A DNA stretch of 39,878 bases. It comes from an uncultured Streptococcus sp. GTDB lineage: Bacteria > Bacillota > Bacilli > Lactobacillales > Streptococcaceae. Numbering within the stretch: position 1 is the stretch's first letter; each line of letters begins with the position of its first letter. Positions 32,843 through 39,723 of this stretch are shown piece by piece. Made by a program: the position numbers and the translations under genes. The notes beneath the pieces are model-generated. The model saw nothing but the letters and a program-made list of their open reading frames with translations. It did not search any database and was not told the origin of the DNA. The stretch lies in assembly GCA_934196125.1 (NCBI GenBank), contig CAKPVT010000013.1, forward strand, positions 1 through 39,878. Reading direction: 5' to 3'.

Positions 32843-32867
32843 AAACCATACACCTCTTTTCTTATAC

Positions 32868-32900
32868 TAACATTATACCAACAATGTTAATATCTGTCAA
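32868..32900 (-). promoter_or_regulatory. dinJ-yafQ promoter with palindromic operator
   Basis: TTGACA (32900-32895), 17-base spacer, TATAAT (32877-32872) preceded by TGG: a full consensus extended promoter. The palindrome TAACATT / AATGTTA (32868-32874, 32883-32889) overlaps the -10 box, as expected for autorepression by the DinJ-YafQ complex. Confidence 0.85.
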
Positions 32901-32943
32901 AAGATATACTATAAATACAATAAAAAATCTATTCAATACACAG

Positions 32944-32980
32944 TAAAATGCACTAGTAAAAAACTAATGCACTTTATTCT
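32944..32980. terminator. Hairpin near the right end of the element
   Basis: AAATGCACTAGT, loop AAAAA, ACTAATGCACTTTATT: nearly perfect stem (one G-T pair) with T-rich flanks on both sides. It could stop transcription entering the element from the host promoter at attR. Confidence 0.5.
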
Positions 32981-33004
32981 ATACCTAATTGATTAAAAAT
33001 ATGT

Positions 33005-33029
33005 TGCTTGGTTAATTTTTGGTTAGTTT
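33005..33029. repeat. Arm-type integrase sites, right end
   Basis: TTTTTGGTTA at 33016-33025 with a degenerate copy (tgcttggtta) 11 bp upstream, the same spacing and orientation as the left pair. AATTTTTGGTTAGTTT (33014-33029) is identical to 18799-18814. It lies 67 bp inside attR. Confidence 0.55.
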
Positions 33030-33095
33030 CCTTACTACAATTATAAAAAATAGTTCAAAACACTTTTAAATTAAGATTTCATATTTCTACGTTAA

Positions 33096-33110
33096 CATAG
33101 CTCTATTATA
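33096..33110. other. attR of the integrative element (15-bp core repeat)
   Basis: catagctctattata, identical to attL. On the minus strand the host upstream region (CTCTTGTGA) joins TATAAT-AGAGCT-ATG, which now reads into the element as ATG TTA ACG TAG, a four-codon dead end. The displaced GNAT promoter may thus transcribe into the element's right end. Confidence 0.75.
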
Positions 33111-33144
33111 TCACAAGAGGTTCTAGCTATCTGACCACGCGCGA

Positions 33145-33168
33145 CAAAAAAGAAGCCCTTGGGCTTCC
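33145..33168 (-). terminator. murZ terminator
   Basis: GAAGCCC AA GGGCTTC followed by TTTTTT on the minus strand, overlapping the last codons region of the second murA. Confidence 0.85.
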
Positions 33169-33170
33169 TC

Positions 33171-34430
33171 TTAATCTTCAATTAATTTAATATCAGCGCC
33201 TAGGGCTGTTAATTTTTCAATGATATTTGAATAACCGCGCAAAATAAATTCAACGTTGGTAATTTCTGTTTGACCTTCTGCCATTAGACCTGCAATAACA
33301 AGCGCTGCACCTGCACGCAAATCAGAGGCTTTAACAGGAGCTCCTGTTAATTTATTAGGTGCCTGGTAAGCAATACGACCACCAACAATAGAAATATCAG
33401 CACCCATTCGTACCAATTCAGCAACGTGATTAGTACGTTTTTCATAAATGGTATCTAGGATAGTACCACGTCCCTCAGCTGTCAACAACAACGGTGTGAT
33501 TGGTTGTTGCAAATCAGTCGCAAAACCTGGATATGGTGACGTTTTCACTGATACAGCTTTCAATACTGATTGTTTTTCAACAAAGATAGAATCCTCTTCA
33601 ACCGTCATACGAACGCCCATTTCTTCGAGTTTTACAATGTAACTCTCTAAGTGTTCATAAAGGACATTGGTAATACGAACCCCTTCACCCATTGCTGCTG
33701 CCATGGCAATATAAGTACCAGCTTCAATACGGTCAGGAATGACTTGGTGACGTGTGCCATGAAGGTAATCAACACCTTCAATTGTAATCACATCTGTACC
33801 AGCACCACGAATGTGAGCTCCCATATTGTTTAACAAAGTAGCTACGTCAATGATTTCTGGCTCACGCGCAGCATTTTCAATAATCGTACGACCATTTGCC
33901 TTAGTTGCTGCAAGCATCGTATTAATCGTTGCTCCAACACTAACCGTATCCATATAGATATGTGCACCATGAATAGACTCACCATTTGTCGCCAAACGCA
34001 TCGCTTCGCCTTCATACGAAATCGTAGCTCCTATGGCTTCAAAAGCTTTAAGGTGCAAATCAATAGGACGAGGTCCAAGGTCACAACCACCTGGGAGACC
34101 TACTGTAGCTTCACCAAAACGACTTAACAAACTACCATAGAAATAATAAGAGGCACGTAAACTATTAATCTTACCATAAGGCATTGGTTGATTTTTTATG
34201 CCACGTGGATCAATTTCAAGGGTATCTTCTTCTCTTTTCACTTTGGCGCCCATGATTTCAATGATTTCAATTAAACTATCAACATCGGAAATGGCAGGAA
34301 CGCCATCTAATATGACAATATCATCTGCAAGAATAGCTGCAGGAAGCAAAGCAACTACACTATTCTTTGCACCTGAAATAGCAACCTCACCCTTTAAAGG
34401 CTTGCCACCATTAATTACAATTTTACGCAT
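33171..34430 (-). CDS. murZ: UDP-N-acetylglucosamine 1-carboxyvinyltransferase (second copy, MurZ-type)
   Basis: 419 residues, second MurA paralogue in the window; low-GC Gram-positives commonly have two. Same reaction as the copy at 2253-3539. Motifs: SGAKNSVVALL with Lys22, catalytic Cys116 in LPGGCDLGPRPIDLHL, and PGFATDLQQPI. Which paralogue is called murA or murZ varies between species; I use murZ for this one because it is not next to epuA. It lies between metK and, without the mobile element, the GNAT-spxR genes. Promoter at 34466-34494. Confidence 0.95.
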   Translation of the reverse strand: MRKIVINGGKPLKGEVAISGAKNSVVALLPAAILADDIVILDGVPAISDVDSLIEIIEIMGAKVKREEDTLEIDPRGIKNQPMPYGKINSLRASYYFYGSLLSRFGEATVGLPGGCDLGPRPIDLHLKAFEAIGATISYEGEAMRLATNGESIHGAHIYMDTVSVGATINTMLAATKANGRTIIENAAREPEIIDVATLLNNMGAHIRGAGTDVITIEGVDYLHGTRHQVIPDRIEAGTYIAMAAAMGEGVRITNVLYEHLESYIVKLEEMGVRMTVEEDSIFVEKQSVLKAVSVKTSPYPGFATDLQQPITPLLLTAEGRGTILDTIYEKRTNHVAELVRMGADISIVGGRIAYQAPNKLTGAPVKASDLRAGAALVIAGLMAEGQTEITNVEFILRGYSNIIEKLTALGADIKLIED

Positions 34431-34465
34431 GCATTCAAAACTTTCTGCTAGAATTCAACCTTTTT

Positions 34466-34494
34466 ATTTTAACACATATTATTCAAATTGACAA
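34466..34494 (-). promoter_or_regulatory. murZ promoter
   Basis: TTGTCA (34494-34489), 17-base spacer ending TGT, TAAAAT (34471-34466). Predicted start near 34459, about 28 bases before ATG; the ribosome site is weak (AGAAAG). Confidence 0.7.
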
Positions 34495-34626
34495 ACTGAA
34501 TGAGCAGATTGTATGTGGTAAAATTTTTTAGATTCGAATATTTAAGTAAAACCGCAAGACTTTAGCAGTATCATCACACCTATATGTGTCAAGTTAAGTT
34601 TTTAAATCCCAAAACAATTTTGATAT

Positions 34627-35150
34627 CTATTTATTCCTAATGATAATGCTATAAAATTGCCAATCTTGTTGCAAAAAAGAAATAATTTCTTTGATGGCAG
34701 GCAAAATATTGTCAATTTGACAATGTAATACCCCACCAGTTTCTTTATCAAATAATTTACTTGTAACGCTTTTAGCATCGACCAATTCTCTTGTTAACTC
34801 TCCTAAACGTTCTTTAGGAACATACACATCCTCGCTCCCTGCCAATAATAACAATCTTATGTCACCTTATTTGCATATCCTTGCAAGGAATGTTGGGAGA
34901 TATTTTCAATAAAGTCAAAATAAGTTTTCTCGCCTGTAATATCAGTACCGTGCTGAAGCATCCATTTTAATGAGAAATCGTTATTAACACGCCATTTCAG
35001 AATTGAATTAATAAGATATTTCTGTCTAAAAAACAATGCTTGTTTCAAGAAAAAATATTCTAATGTCGTGGTTTGTAACTTCAGCGTATCCAAAGCCGAA
35101 TAAAAAATATCAAAGCAAACACAACGCTCATTAGAAAGTGAGATTTTACA
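34627..35150 (-). pseudogene. Alpha/beta hydrolase remnant, 5'-truncated and frameshifted
   Basis: Two adjoining minus-strand frames together read as the C-terminal two thirds of an alpha/beta hydrolase. The first (to 34857) contains LKWMLQHGTDITGEKTYFDFIENISQHSL...VT and stops. After a one-base frame change the second (34854-34627) continues LLLLAGSEDVYVPKERLGEL...GGVLHCQ, the Asp and His parts of the catalytic triad. The N-terminal part with the nucleophile is missing. The preserved part ends near 35150-35180, directly against a truncated TetR gene on the other strand. Confidence 0.7.
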
Positions 35151-35155
35151 CCAAT

Positions 35156-35484
35156 CAAGTTTAAACGGAGTATTAGGCGTCACTCTTGATTATTTCTATC
35201 AAAATCGCCATTACCTGCGCCTACTTATCAAAAATCAACAATTTTATTTGCTCCTTGAGAAATTCAACCGTGCAGCTGTCCGTATTTATCAAGCTATTGA
35301 TGCTCCTTGGCATATTAAAGCGAAAACACCATTAGAACTCTCAGACAGCTTACTTTTTATTATCGGTGGTTATTCTAATATTATTTCTTCTTGGTTAACC
35401 GAAGAAAAGCCGCATAATCCACAAGAAATTGCAGAACACATTAACAATATATTTATCAATGTTTCACGGAATCTAGAATTATAA
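35156..35484 (+). pseudogene. TetR-family regulator remnant (C-terminal domain only)
   Basis: The plus-strand frame reads NGVLGVTLDYFYQNRHYLRL then LIKNQQFYLLLEKFNRAAVR and ends SRNLEL. This matches the all-helical ligand-binding domain of TetR/AcrR proteins (FYQNRHYLRLLIKN, then SDSLLFIIGGYSNIISSWL). The DNA-binding domain, start codon and promoter are absent. It faces away from the hydrolase remnant; both lost their 5' halves, so one deletion probably removed the divergent promoter region between them. Confidence 0.7.
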
Positions 35485-35488
35485 CAAT

Positions 35489-35517
35489 AAAAAAGCTGGT
35501 TACAACCAGCTTTTTTA
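35489..35517. terminator. Bidirectional terminator after metK
   Basis: AAAAAAGCTGGTTacaACCAGCTTTTTTA: perfect stem with T runs on both strands. Ends metK (minus strand) and anything reading through the TetR remnant (plus strand). Confidence 0.88.
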
Positions 35518-36705
35518 TTTCACTGCTTCTTTCAAAGCTTCTACTTTATCAAGTTTTTCCCATGGGAGGTCAATATCTGTACGTCCCATATGTCCATATG
35601 CAGCCGTTTGACGGTAAATTGGATATTTCAAATCAAGCATTTGAATGATTCCTGCTGGGCGAAGGTCAAAAACTTCACGAACAGCTGCTTCCAATTTGCT
35701 TTCAGCAACGGTATTAGTGCCAAATGTATCCACACGAACTGAGACAGGTTGCGCTATACCAATAGCATATGCCAATTGTACTTCTGCTTTAGTGGCAAAA
35801 CCAGCAGCAACAATATTTTTAGCAATATAACGCGCAGCATATGAGGCTGAACGATCCACTTTTGTCGCATCTTTACCAGAGAAAGCACCGCCACCATGAC
35901 GCGCATATCCACCATAAGTATCAACAATAATCTTACGACCAGTCAAACCAGAATCACCTTGAGGTCCTCCGATAACAAAGCGTCCAGTTGGATTAATGAA
36001 GAATTTCGTCTTATCATCAAGGTATTTTTCTGGAATAACCGCTTTGATAACTTTTTCAATTACATCTTGACGAATTTGGTCATTTGTCGCTTCTGGGTCG
36101 TGCTGTGTAGAGATAACAACAGTGTCCACACGAACTGGCTTGTCATTTTCATCATATTCAACAGTTACTTGTGATTTAGCATCTGGACGAAGGTATGAAA
36201 TCTCACCAGATTTACGCAAATCAGCCAATTTCTTCACCAATTTATGTGAAAGTGAAATTGGTAATGGCATTAATTCAGGTGTTTCATCAATGGCAAAACC
36301 AAACATTAGCCCTTGGTCACCTGCACCAATCAAATCAAGTGGGTCTTGGTCTGCATTTCCACGAACCTCAAGCGCTTCGTTAACCCCTTGTGCAATATCA
36401 GGTGATTGTTCAACCAATGACGGATGAACACCAACCGATTCAGCAGCGAAGCCATATTCAGCATTAGTATAACCAATTTCGGCGATGGTATCGCGAACAA
36501 TACGATTAATATCAACATAAGCTGTCGTTGAAATTTCACCAAAAACATGGACTGACCCAGTGTATACAGCCGTTTCTGCTGCAACGTGTGCATCAGGATC
36601 TTGTTCCAACACAGCATCTAAAATAGCATCTGAAATTTGGTCTGCAATCTTATCTGGATGCCCCTCAGAAACTGATTCAGACGTGAAAAGTTTACGTTCT
36701 GACAT
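35515..36705 (-). CDS. metK: S-adenosylmethionine synthetase
   Basis: 396 residues from ATG 36705. Makes S-adenosylmethionine from methionine and ATP as a cytosolic tetramer. Signatures: FTSESVSEGHPDKIADQISD, the GAGDQGLMFGFA motif, the P-loop-like GGPQGDSGLTGRKIIVDTYGG and the late GHMGRTDIDLPWE. The start at MSERKLF is chosen because GGGGGA sits 8 bases upstream; the alternative MGDIF would contain that site. I looked for an SMK-box (SAM-III) leader and did not find one. Confidence 0.97.
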   Translation of the reverse strand: MSERKLFTSESVSEGHPDKIADQISDAILDAVLEQDPDAHVAAETAVYTGSVHVFGEISTTAYVDINRIVRDTIAEIGYTNAEYGFAAESVGVHPSLVEQSPDIAQGVNEALEVRGNADQDPLDLIGAGDQGLMFGFAIDETPELMPLPISLSHKLVKKLADLRKSGEISYLRPDAKSQVTVEYDENDKPVRVDTVVISTQHDPEATNDQIRQDVIEKVIKAVIPEKYLDDKTKFFINPTGRFVIGGPQGDSGLTGRKIIVDTYGGYARHGGGAFSGKDATKVDRSASYAARYIAKNIVAAGFATKAEVQLAYAIGIAQPVSVRVDTFGTNTVAESKLEAAVREVFDLRPAGIIQMLDLKYPIYRQTAAYGHMGRTDIDLPWEKLDKVEALKEAVK

Positions 36706-36867
36706 AAAAATGTCCCCCATATCATTATTTTTTCATTCTAACACCTCTAGGCATTAAAATGTCGGAAAAATTTTTTTCCTTGAAATATCTGTACAAAAAT
36801 AGCATCATTTCAGTGAGAGTTACAAAGTACCAATCTGTATCTTCAAAAAAAGATATGGCACAGTTAA

Positions 36868-37038
36868 TGGCGGGTTAGTCAAGGCAGTGAAATCGCAGAT
36901 AATACTGAAGTATATCAAGATAAGCTAACGAAGAATAACACGTTATTAAACCGCCAGATTGTCTTATTGGGACTCATTAACTCACTTATTGTACCACGTT
37001 TTACCGCAAATGCCTATAACAAATTTATTATCAGGTGA
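36868..37038 (+). pseudogene. Unrecognised gene remnant between metK and birA
   Basis: An open frame of 56 codons without a good start reads WRVSQGSEIADNTEVYQDKL, then LLNRQIVLLGLINSLIVPRF and ends FIIR. It has one hydrophobic segment and looks protein-like, but I cannot identify it. No ribosome site or ATG in frame. The rest of 36706-37179 has a weak metK promoter candidate (extended -10 TGTTAGAAT) and, from 37092, a possible birA promoter (TTGTCA, 18 bases, TATAAA). Confidence 0.3.
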
Positions 37039-37167
37039 TAACTTTTACCTATCTTTACAAAGGTGATATTAGTTTTACCGTGATGACATCTTTGTCACTT
37101 CATGTACAATACCTTTATAAATTTAACAATATTGAAGCTTTGTTAGGAATATTTGGAAAAAATATAT

Positions 37168-37173
37168 TATACT
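37168..37173 (+). promoter_or_regulatory. birA leaderless -10 box
   Basis: TATACT, then AAAGAT, then ATG at 37180. Predicted +1 is the start codon itself; no Shine-Dalgarno before this ATG. A -35 is not obvious. Confidence 0.45.
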
Positions 37174-37179
37174 AAAGAT

Positions 37180-38112
37180 ATGAAAACCTACGAAAAACTT
37201 TATGATTATCTCAAGACACAAGACGATTATGTTAGTGGGGAAAAATTGGCGCAAGAATTTGAGCTATCTCGCACAGCTATTTGGAAAGCGATTAAAACCT
37301 TGGAAGACAAGGGGGTTCAAATTCATTCGGTTAAAAAACGCGGTTATAAAATTATCTCAGGCGACCTACTGCTCCCTCAGCAAATTGCGACAAATCTTAA
37401 TATTGCGGTCACTTTGAATGAAAAAAGTGAATCAACTCAGTTAGATGCTAAAAATAATATCGATACTGATAAGCAACCGCACCTTTACCTGGCTACAAGT
37501 CAAGAAATGGCTAAGGGACGCTTTGGCAGACGTTTTTTTGCCTCAAAACAAGGTGGCATCTATATGTCTCTTCACCTAAAACCAAACGTCCCTTTCGAAC
37601 AAGTTAAACCCTATACGCTCATGGTTGCCTCTAGCATTGTCAAGGCTATTTCTCGTTTGACAGGTATTGAAACCGAAATAAAATGGGTCAACGATATCTA
37701 CCTAAATGGCAAAAAAATTGCAGGCATTTTAACCGAAGCGATTTCATCTGTTGAAACCGGCTTGATTACCGATGTAATTATTGGTGTCGGACTTAATTTT
37801 CATATCACAGATTTTCCAGACGATATTGCACAAAAAGCTGGAACCCTTTTTTGCGAGCAACCAACTATCACACGCAACCAATTAATCACTGAAATTTGGA
37901 ATCTTTTCTTCGCAATTCCTCAAAAAGATTTAGTAAAAGTTTATAAAGAAAAATCACTTGTTTTAAACAAACAAGTGACCTTTATCGAAAATGATATTCT
38001 CTTTTCAGGTGTAGCTGAAGAAATTACAGACCATGGACATCTTCTTGTTAAACTTGACAATGGTCAAGAAAAATTATTACGTAGTGGTGAAGTCAGTCTT
38101 TCTTCTTGGTAG
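37180..38112 (+). CDS. birA: Bifunctional biotin ligase / biotin repressor BirA
   Basis: 310 residues. An N-terminal helix-turn-helix (about 1-65, EKLAQEFELSRTAIWKAIKTLEDKGVQIHSVKKRGYKI) binds biotin operators. The central ligase domain (GRFGRRFFASKQGGIYMSLHL, KWVNDIYLNGKKIAGILTE, IIGVGLNFH) makes biotinyl-AMP and biotinylates acetyl-CoA carboxylase carrier protein. The C-terminal SH3-like domain begins at about 260. The start at MKTYEKLYDYL is preferred; an earlier in-frame TTG exists at 37153 but includes the -10 box. The last 20 bases overlap the convergent DUF3272 gene. Confidence 0.93.
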   Translation: MKTYEKLYDYLKTQDDYVSGEKLAQEFELSRTAIWKAIKTLEDKGVQIHSVKKRGYKIISGDLLLPQQIATNLNIAVTLNEKSESTQLDAKNNIDTDKQPHLYLATSQEMAKGRFGRRFFASKQGGIYMSLHLKPNVPFEQVKPYTLMVASSIVKAISRLTGIETEIKWVNDIYLNGKKIAGILTEAISSVETGLITDVIIGVGLNFHITDFPDDIAQKAGTLFCEQPTITRNQLITEIWNLFFAIPQKDLVKVYKEKSLVLNKQVTFIENDILFSGVAEEITDHGHLLVKLDNGQEKLLRSGEVSLSSW

Positions 38113-38287
38113 TTGATGTCAACGTGTGAATGAATTTGTCAACCTTATAGGTACGCTTGAGGTCGCGAAAAAGCAAAATTCCCCAAAAGAAAGCAAATAA
38201 ACAATCACCTTCAAATAAACATTCATTAAAAAAGTATGTTTCAAAAGCGCACATCAGCGCCACAAATATAAAACGGCTTTTAGTCAT
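38093..38287 (-). CDS. DUF3272 family small membrane protein
   Basis: 64 residues from ATG 38287: hydrophobic middle (FIFVALMCAFETYFFNECLFEGDCLFAFFWGILLF) and a basic tail (KKKD). This streptococcal family of unknown function typically sits next to birA. It converges with birA, overlapping by 20 bases. No ribosome site is visible. AATAAT with a TGT extension ends six bases before ATG and CTGTCA lies 17 bases further up, a weaker case of the leaderless pattern. Confidence 0.7.
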   Translation of the reverse strand: MTKSRFIFVALMCAFETYFFNECLFEGDCLFAFFWGILLFRDLKRTYKVDKFIHTLTSTTKKKD

Positions 38288-38404
38288 GTTTCTATTATTA
38301 CATACCTTCATTATTTTGACAGATTTCACAGAATCTATTGTTTAGAAAAAAGTCTTTTTTGATACTTCCCTTAGGTTCCTTGCTTTTTTATTTCTAGGCT
38401 CAGA

Positions 38405-38545
38405 CCTCAAAGCATCTACTGGATGCTCAAAACTTCCGATATGTAGGAGAAACTTCGTTTCTCTTATCTGCAACCTTAAACAATCTCCCAGATTGCTTAA
38501 GCAGCACAAAGTATCGTCTTGTTGCTCACTTCGTTCGCGAATAAT
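38405..38545. repeat. Cluster of short tandem hairpins
   Basis: Within 140 bp are AGCATCtactgGATGCT (38411-38427), GAGAAACttcGTTTCTC (38447-38463) and TTAAaCAATCTcccAGATTGcTTAA (38476-38500), then an imperfect GTTGCTCACTTCGTTCGCGA (38521-38540). Short loops and regular spacing suggest a structured RNA or a BOX/RUP-like intergenic repeat. A 79-codon frame on the minus strand (38342-38581) crosses it but has no ribosome site and is not called. Confidence 0.4.
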
Positions 38546-38615
38546 CCTAAAATCGAACAGAGAAGCAACAATTGTTTGCAACTTAGTTTGAGTTAAAAGT
38601 AAGTTTATCTACCTT

Positions 38616-39695
38616 GAATTTACAATATAAGTGCACAATAAAAACTCATAAGATTTTTCTAGTAAAATAGGATTGAACAAAAATCTTGCGAAAGGAAATC
38701 TTATGAGCTACCATCATTTTACCATAGATGAACGAGAAAGTATTCTGATTTATCGTACTAAAGGGATGACCTTTTCTCAAATAGCACGACTATTACATCG
38801 GCACCCCTCAAGTATTAGCCGTGAATTAAAACGTCATTCCAAACAAGGCAACTATTCGCCTAGTAGGGCACAAACAGCTTATCATCTCGCTAAATCGCAT
38901 TGTGGGCGAAAAAGGAAATTAGAAATAGATACTGAACTCAGTCAGACCGTCAAGCATCTTTTTCTTGAGTGTCAATGGTCGCCAGAAGAAATTGAGGGGC
39001 GATTACGTTTAGAACGAGAAAGACACGTCATTAGTTATCAAACCATTTATAGAGCTATCTATCGCGGTCGCTTTGACGACACACCTCTTTCACATGGTGC
39101 TCGTGGGGTTGTTCGCAAACTTCGTCACCATGGTAAAACACGCCATACAAAATCCCATGGGGAAAAGCAAGGAAAAATTCCTATTTCTCATACCATTCAT
39201 GAGAGACCAACAGCAGCTAATGAACGCTCGAGAATAGGTGATTGGGAAGCCGATACTGTTGCTGGAAATACTGGAAAAGCTTGCCTAGTAACACTCACTG
39301 ATAGGCATTCCCGCTTCCTCAAAATTCAGAAAGTAGCCGTCAAGAAAAGTAAATTGGTTATAGAAGCCATGGTAAATATGTTAGAGTCTCTACCAAAAGA
39401 AACAGTGGCTCCTGATAGAGGTAAGGAATTCTCAGGACATCCTGAACTCACCGAGAAACTAAATGTCGAAGTCTATTTTCCTGATCCTCATGCTCCTTGG
39501 CAACGAGGAACAAATGAGAATACAAATGGCTTATTGCGAGAGTATTTCCCAAAAGGAAGTGACTTAACAGAGGTAGAACACTTGATTATTCAGGAATGGG
39601 AAAATAAATTAAACAACAGACCACGAAAATGTCTAAACTGGAAAACACCTTATGAAGTTTTTTATGGGATAAATGTGCACTTAATTTGACAATTC
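38616..39695 (+). mobile_element. IS30-family insertion sequence
   Basis: Terminal repeats: left 38616-38637 (gaatttacaatataagtgca, then ca) and right 39674-39695, whose reverse complement is gaattgtcaaattaagtgca then ca; 18 of 22 positions match. Enclosed is one intact transposase gene. Exact ends cannot be fixed without target-site comparison. Confidence 0.75.
38703..39689 (+). CDS. IS30-family transposase
   Basis: 328 residues from ATG 38703, with AAAGGA upstream. Two N-terminal helix-turn-helix parts (YHHFTIDERESILIYRTKGMTFSQIARLLHRHPSSISRELKR) are followed by the DDE catalytic domain: first Asp in RIGDWEADTVAG, second in APDRGKEFSGH and Glu in RGTNENTNGLLREYFPKG. All three are present, so it looks active. 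Residues 1-10 of a longer frame (from 38673) lie before the ribosome site and are excluded. Confidence 0.93.
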   Translation: MSYHHFTIDERESILIYRTKGMTFSQIARLLHRHPSSISRELKRHSKQGNYSPSRAQTAYHLAKSHCGRKRKLEIDTELSQTVKHLFLECQWSPEEIEGRLRLERERHVISYQTIYRAIYRGRFDDTPLSHGARGVVRKLRHHGKTRHTKSHGEKQGKIPISHTIHERPTAANERSRIGDWEADTVAGNTGKACLVTLTDRHSRFLKIQKVAVKKSKLVIEAMVNMLESLPKETVAPDRGKEFSGHPELTEKLNVEVYFPDPHAPWQRGTNENTNGLLREYFPKGSDLTEVEHLIIQEWENKLNNRPRKCLNWKTPYEVFYGINVHLI

Positions 39696-39723
39696 GCCAC
39701 ATTAAAAAGAACTTCGTTTGTAC

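Larger units (their letters stand above)
18665..33110. mobile_element. Degenerate integrative conjugative element (Tn916-like transfer module)
   Basis: About 14.4 kb bounded by 15-bp direct repeats (18665-18679, 33096-33110). It contains, from the left, integrase, excisionase, small unknown genes, LPXTG protein, sortase, type I toxin-antitoxin, CHAP/lysozyme protein, Orf15-like protein, VirB4-like ATPase and truncated TcpE, then cargo (Mrr-like nuclease, lipoprotein, dinJ-yafQ). Order tcpE-virB4-orf15-orf14...xis-int follows Tn916. Missing are relaxase, FtsK-like coupling protein, replication and oriT genes. Excision may still work; self-transfer is unlikely. It splits the chromosomal order murZ-GNAT-spxR-map. 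Confidence 0.8.

Noticed and set aside
36706..36850. SMK-box (SAM-III) riboswitch upstream of metK
   Set aside because: Expected from other lactic acid bacteria, but I see no conserved core and no anti-Shine-Dalgarno pairing to GGGGGA.
38342..38581. 79-codon minus-strand frame as a gene
   Set aside because: No ribosome site, atypical composition, and it runs through a series of hairpins; more likely an intergenic repeat.
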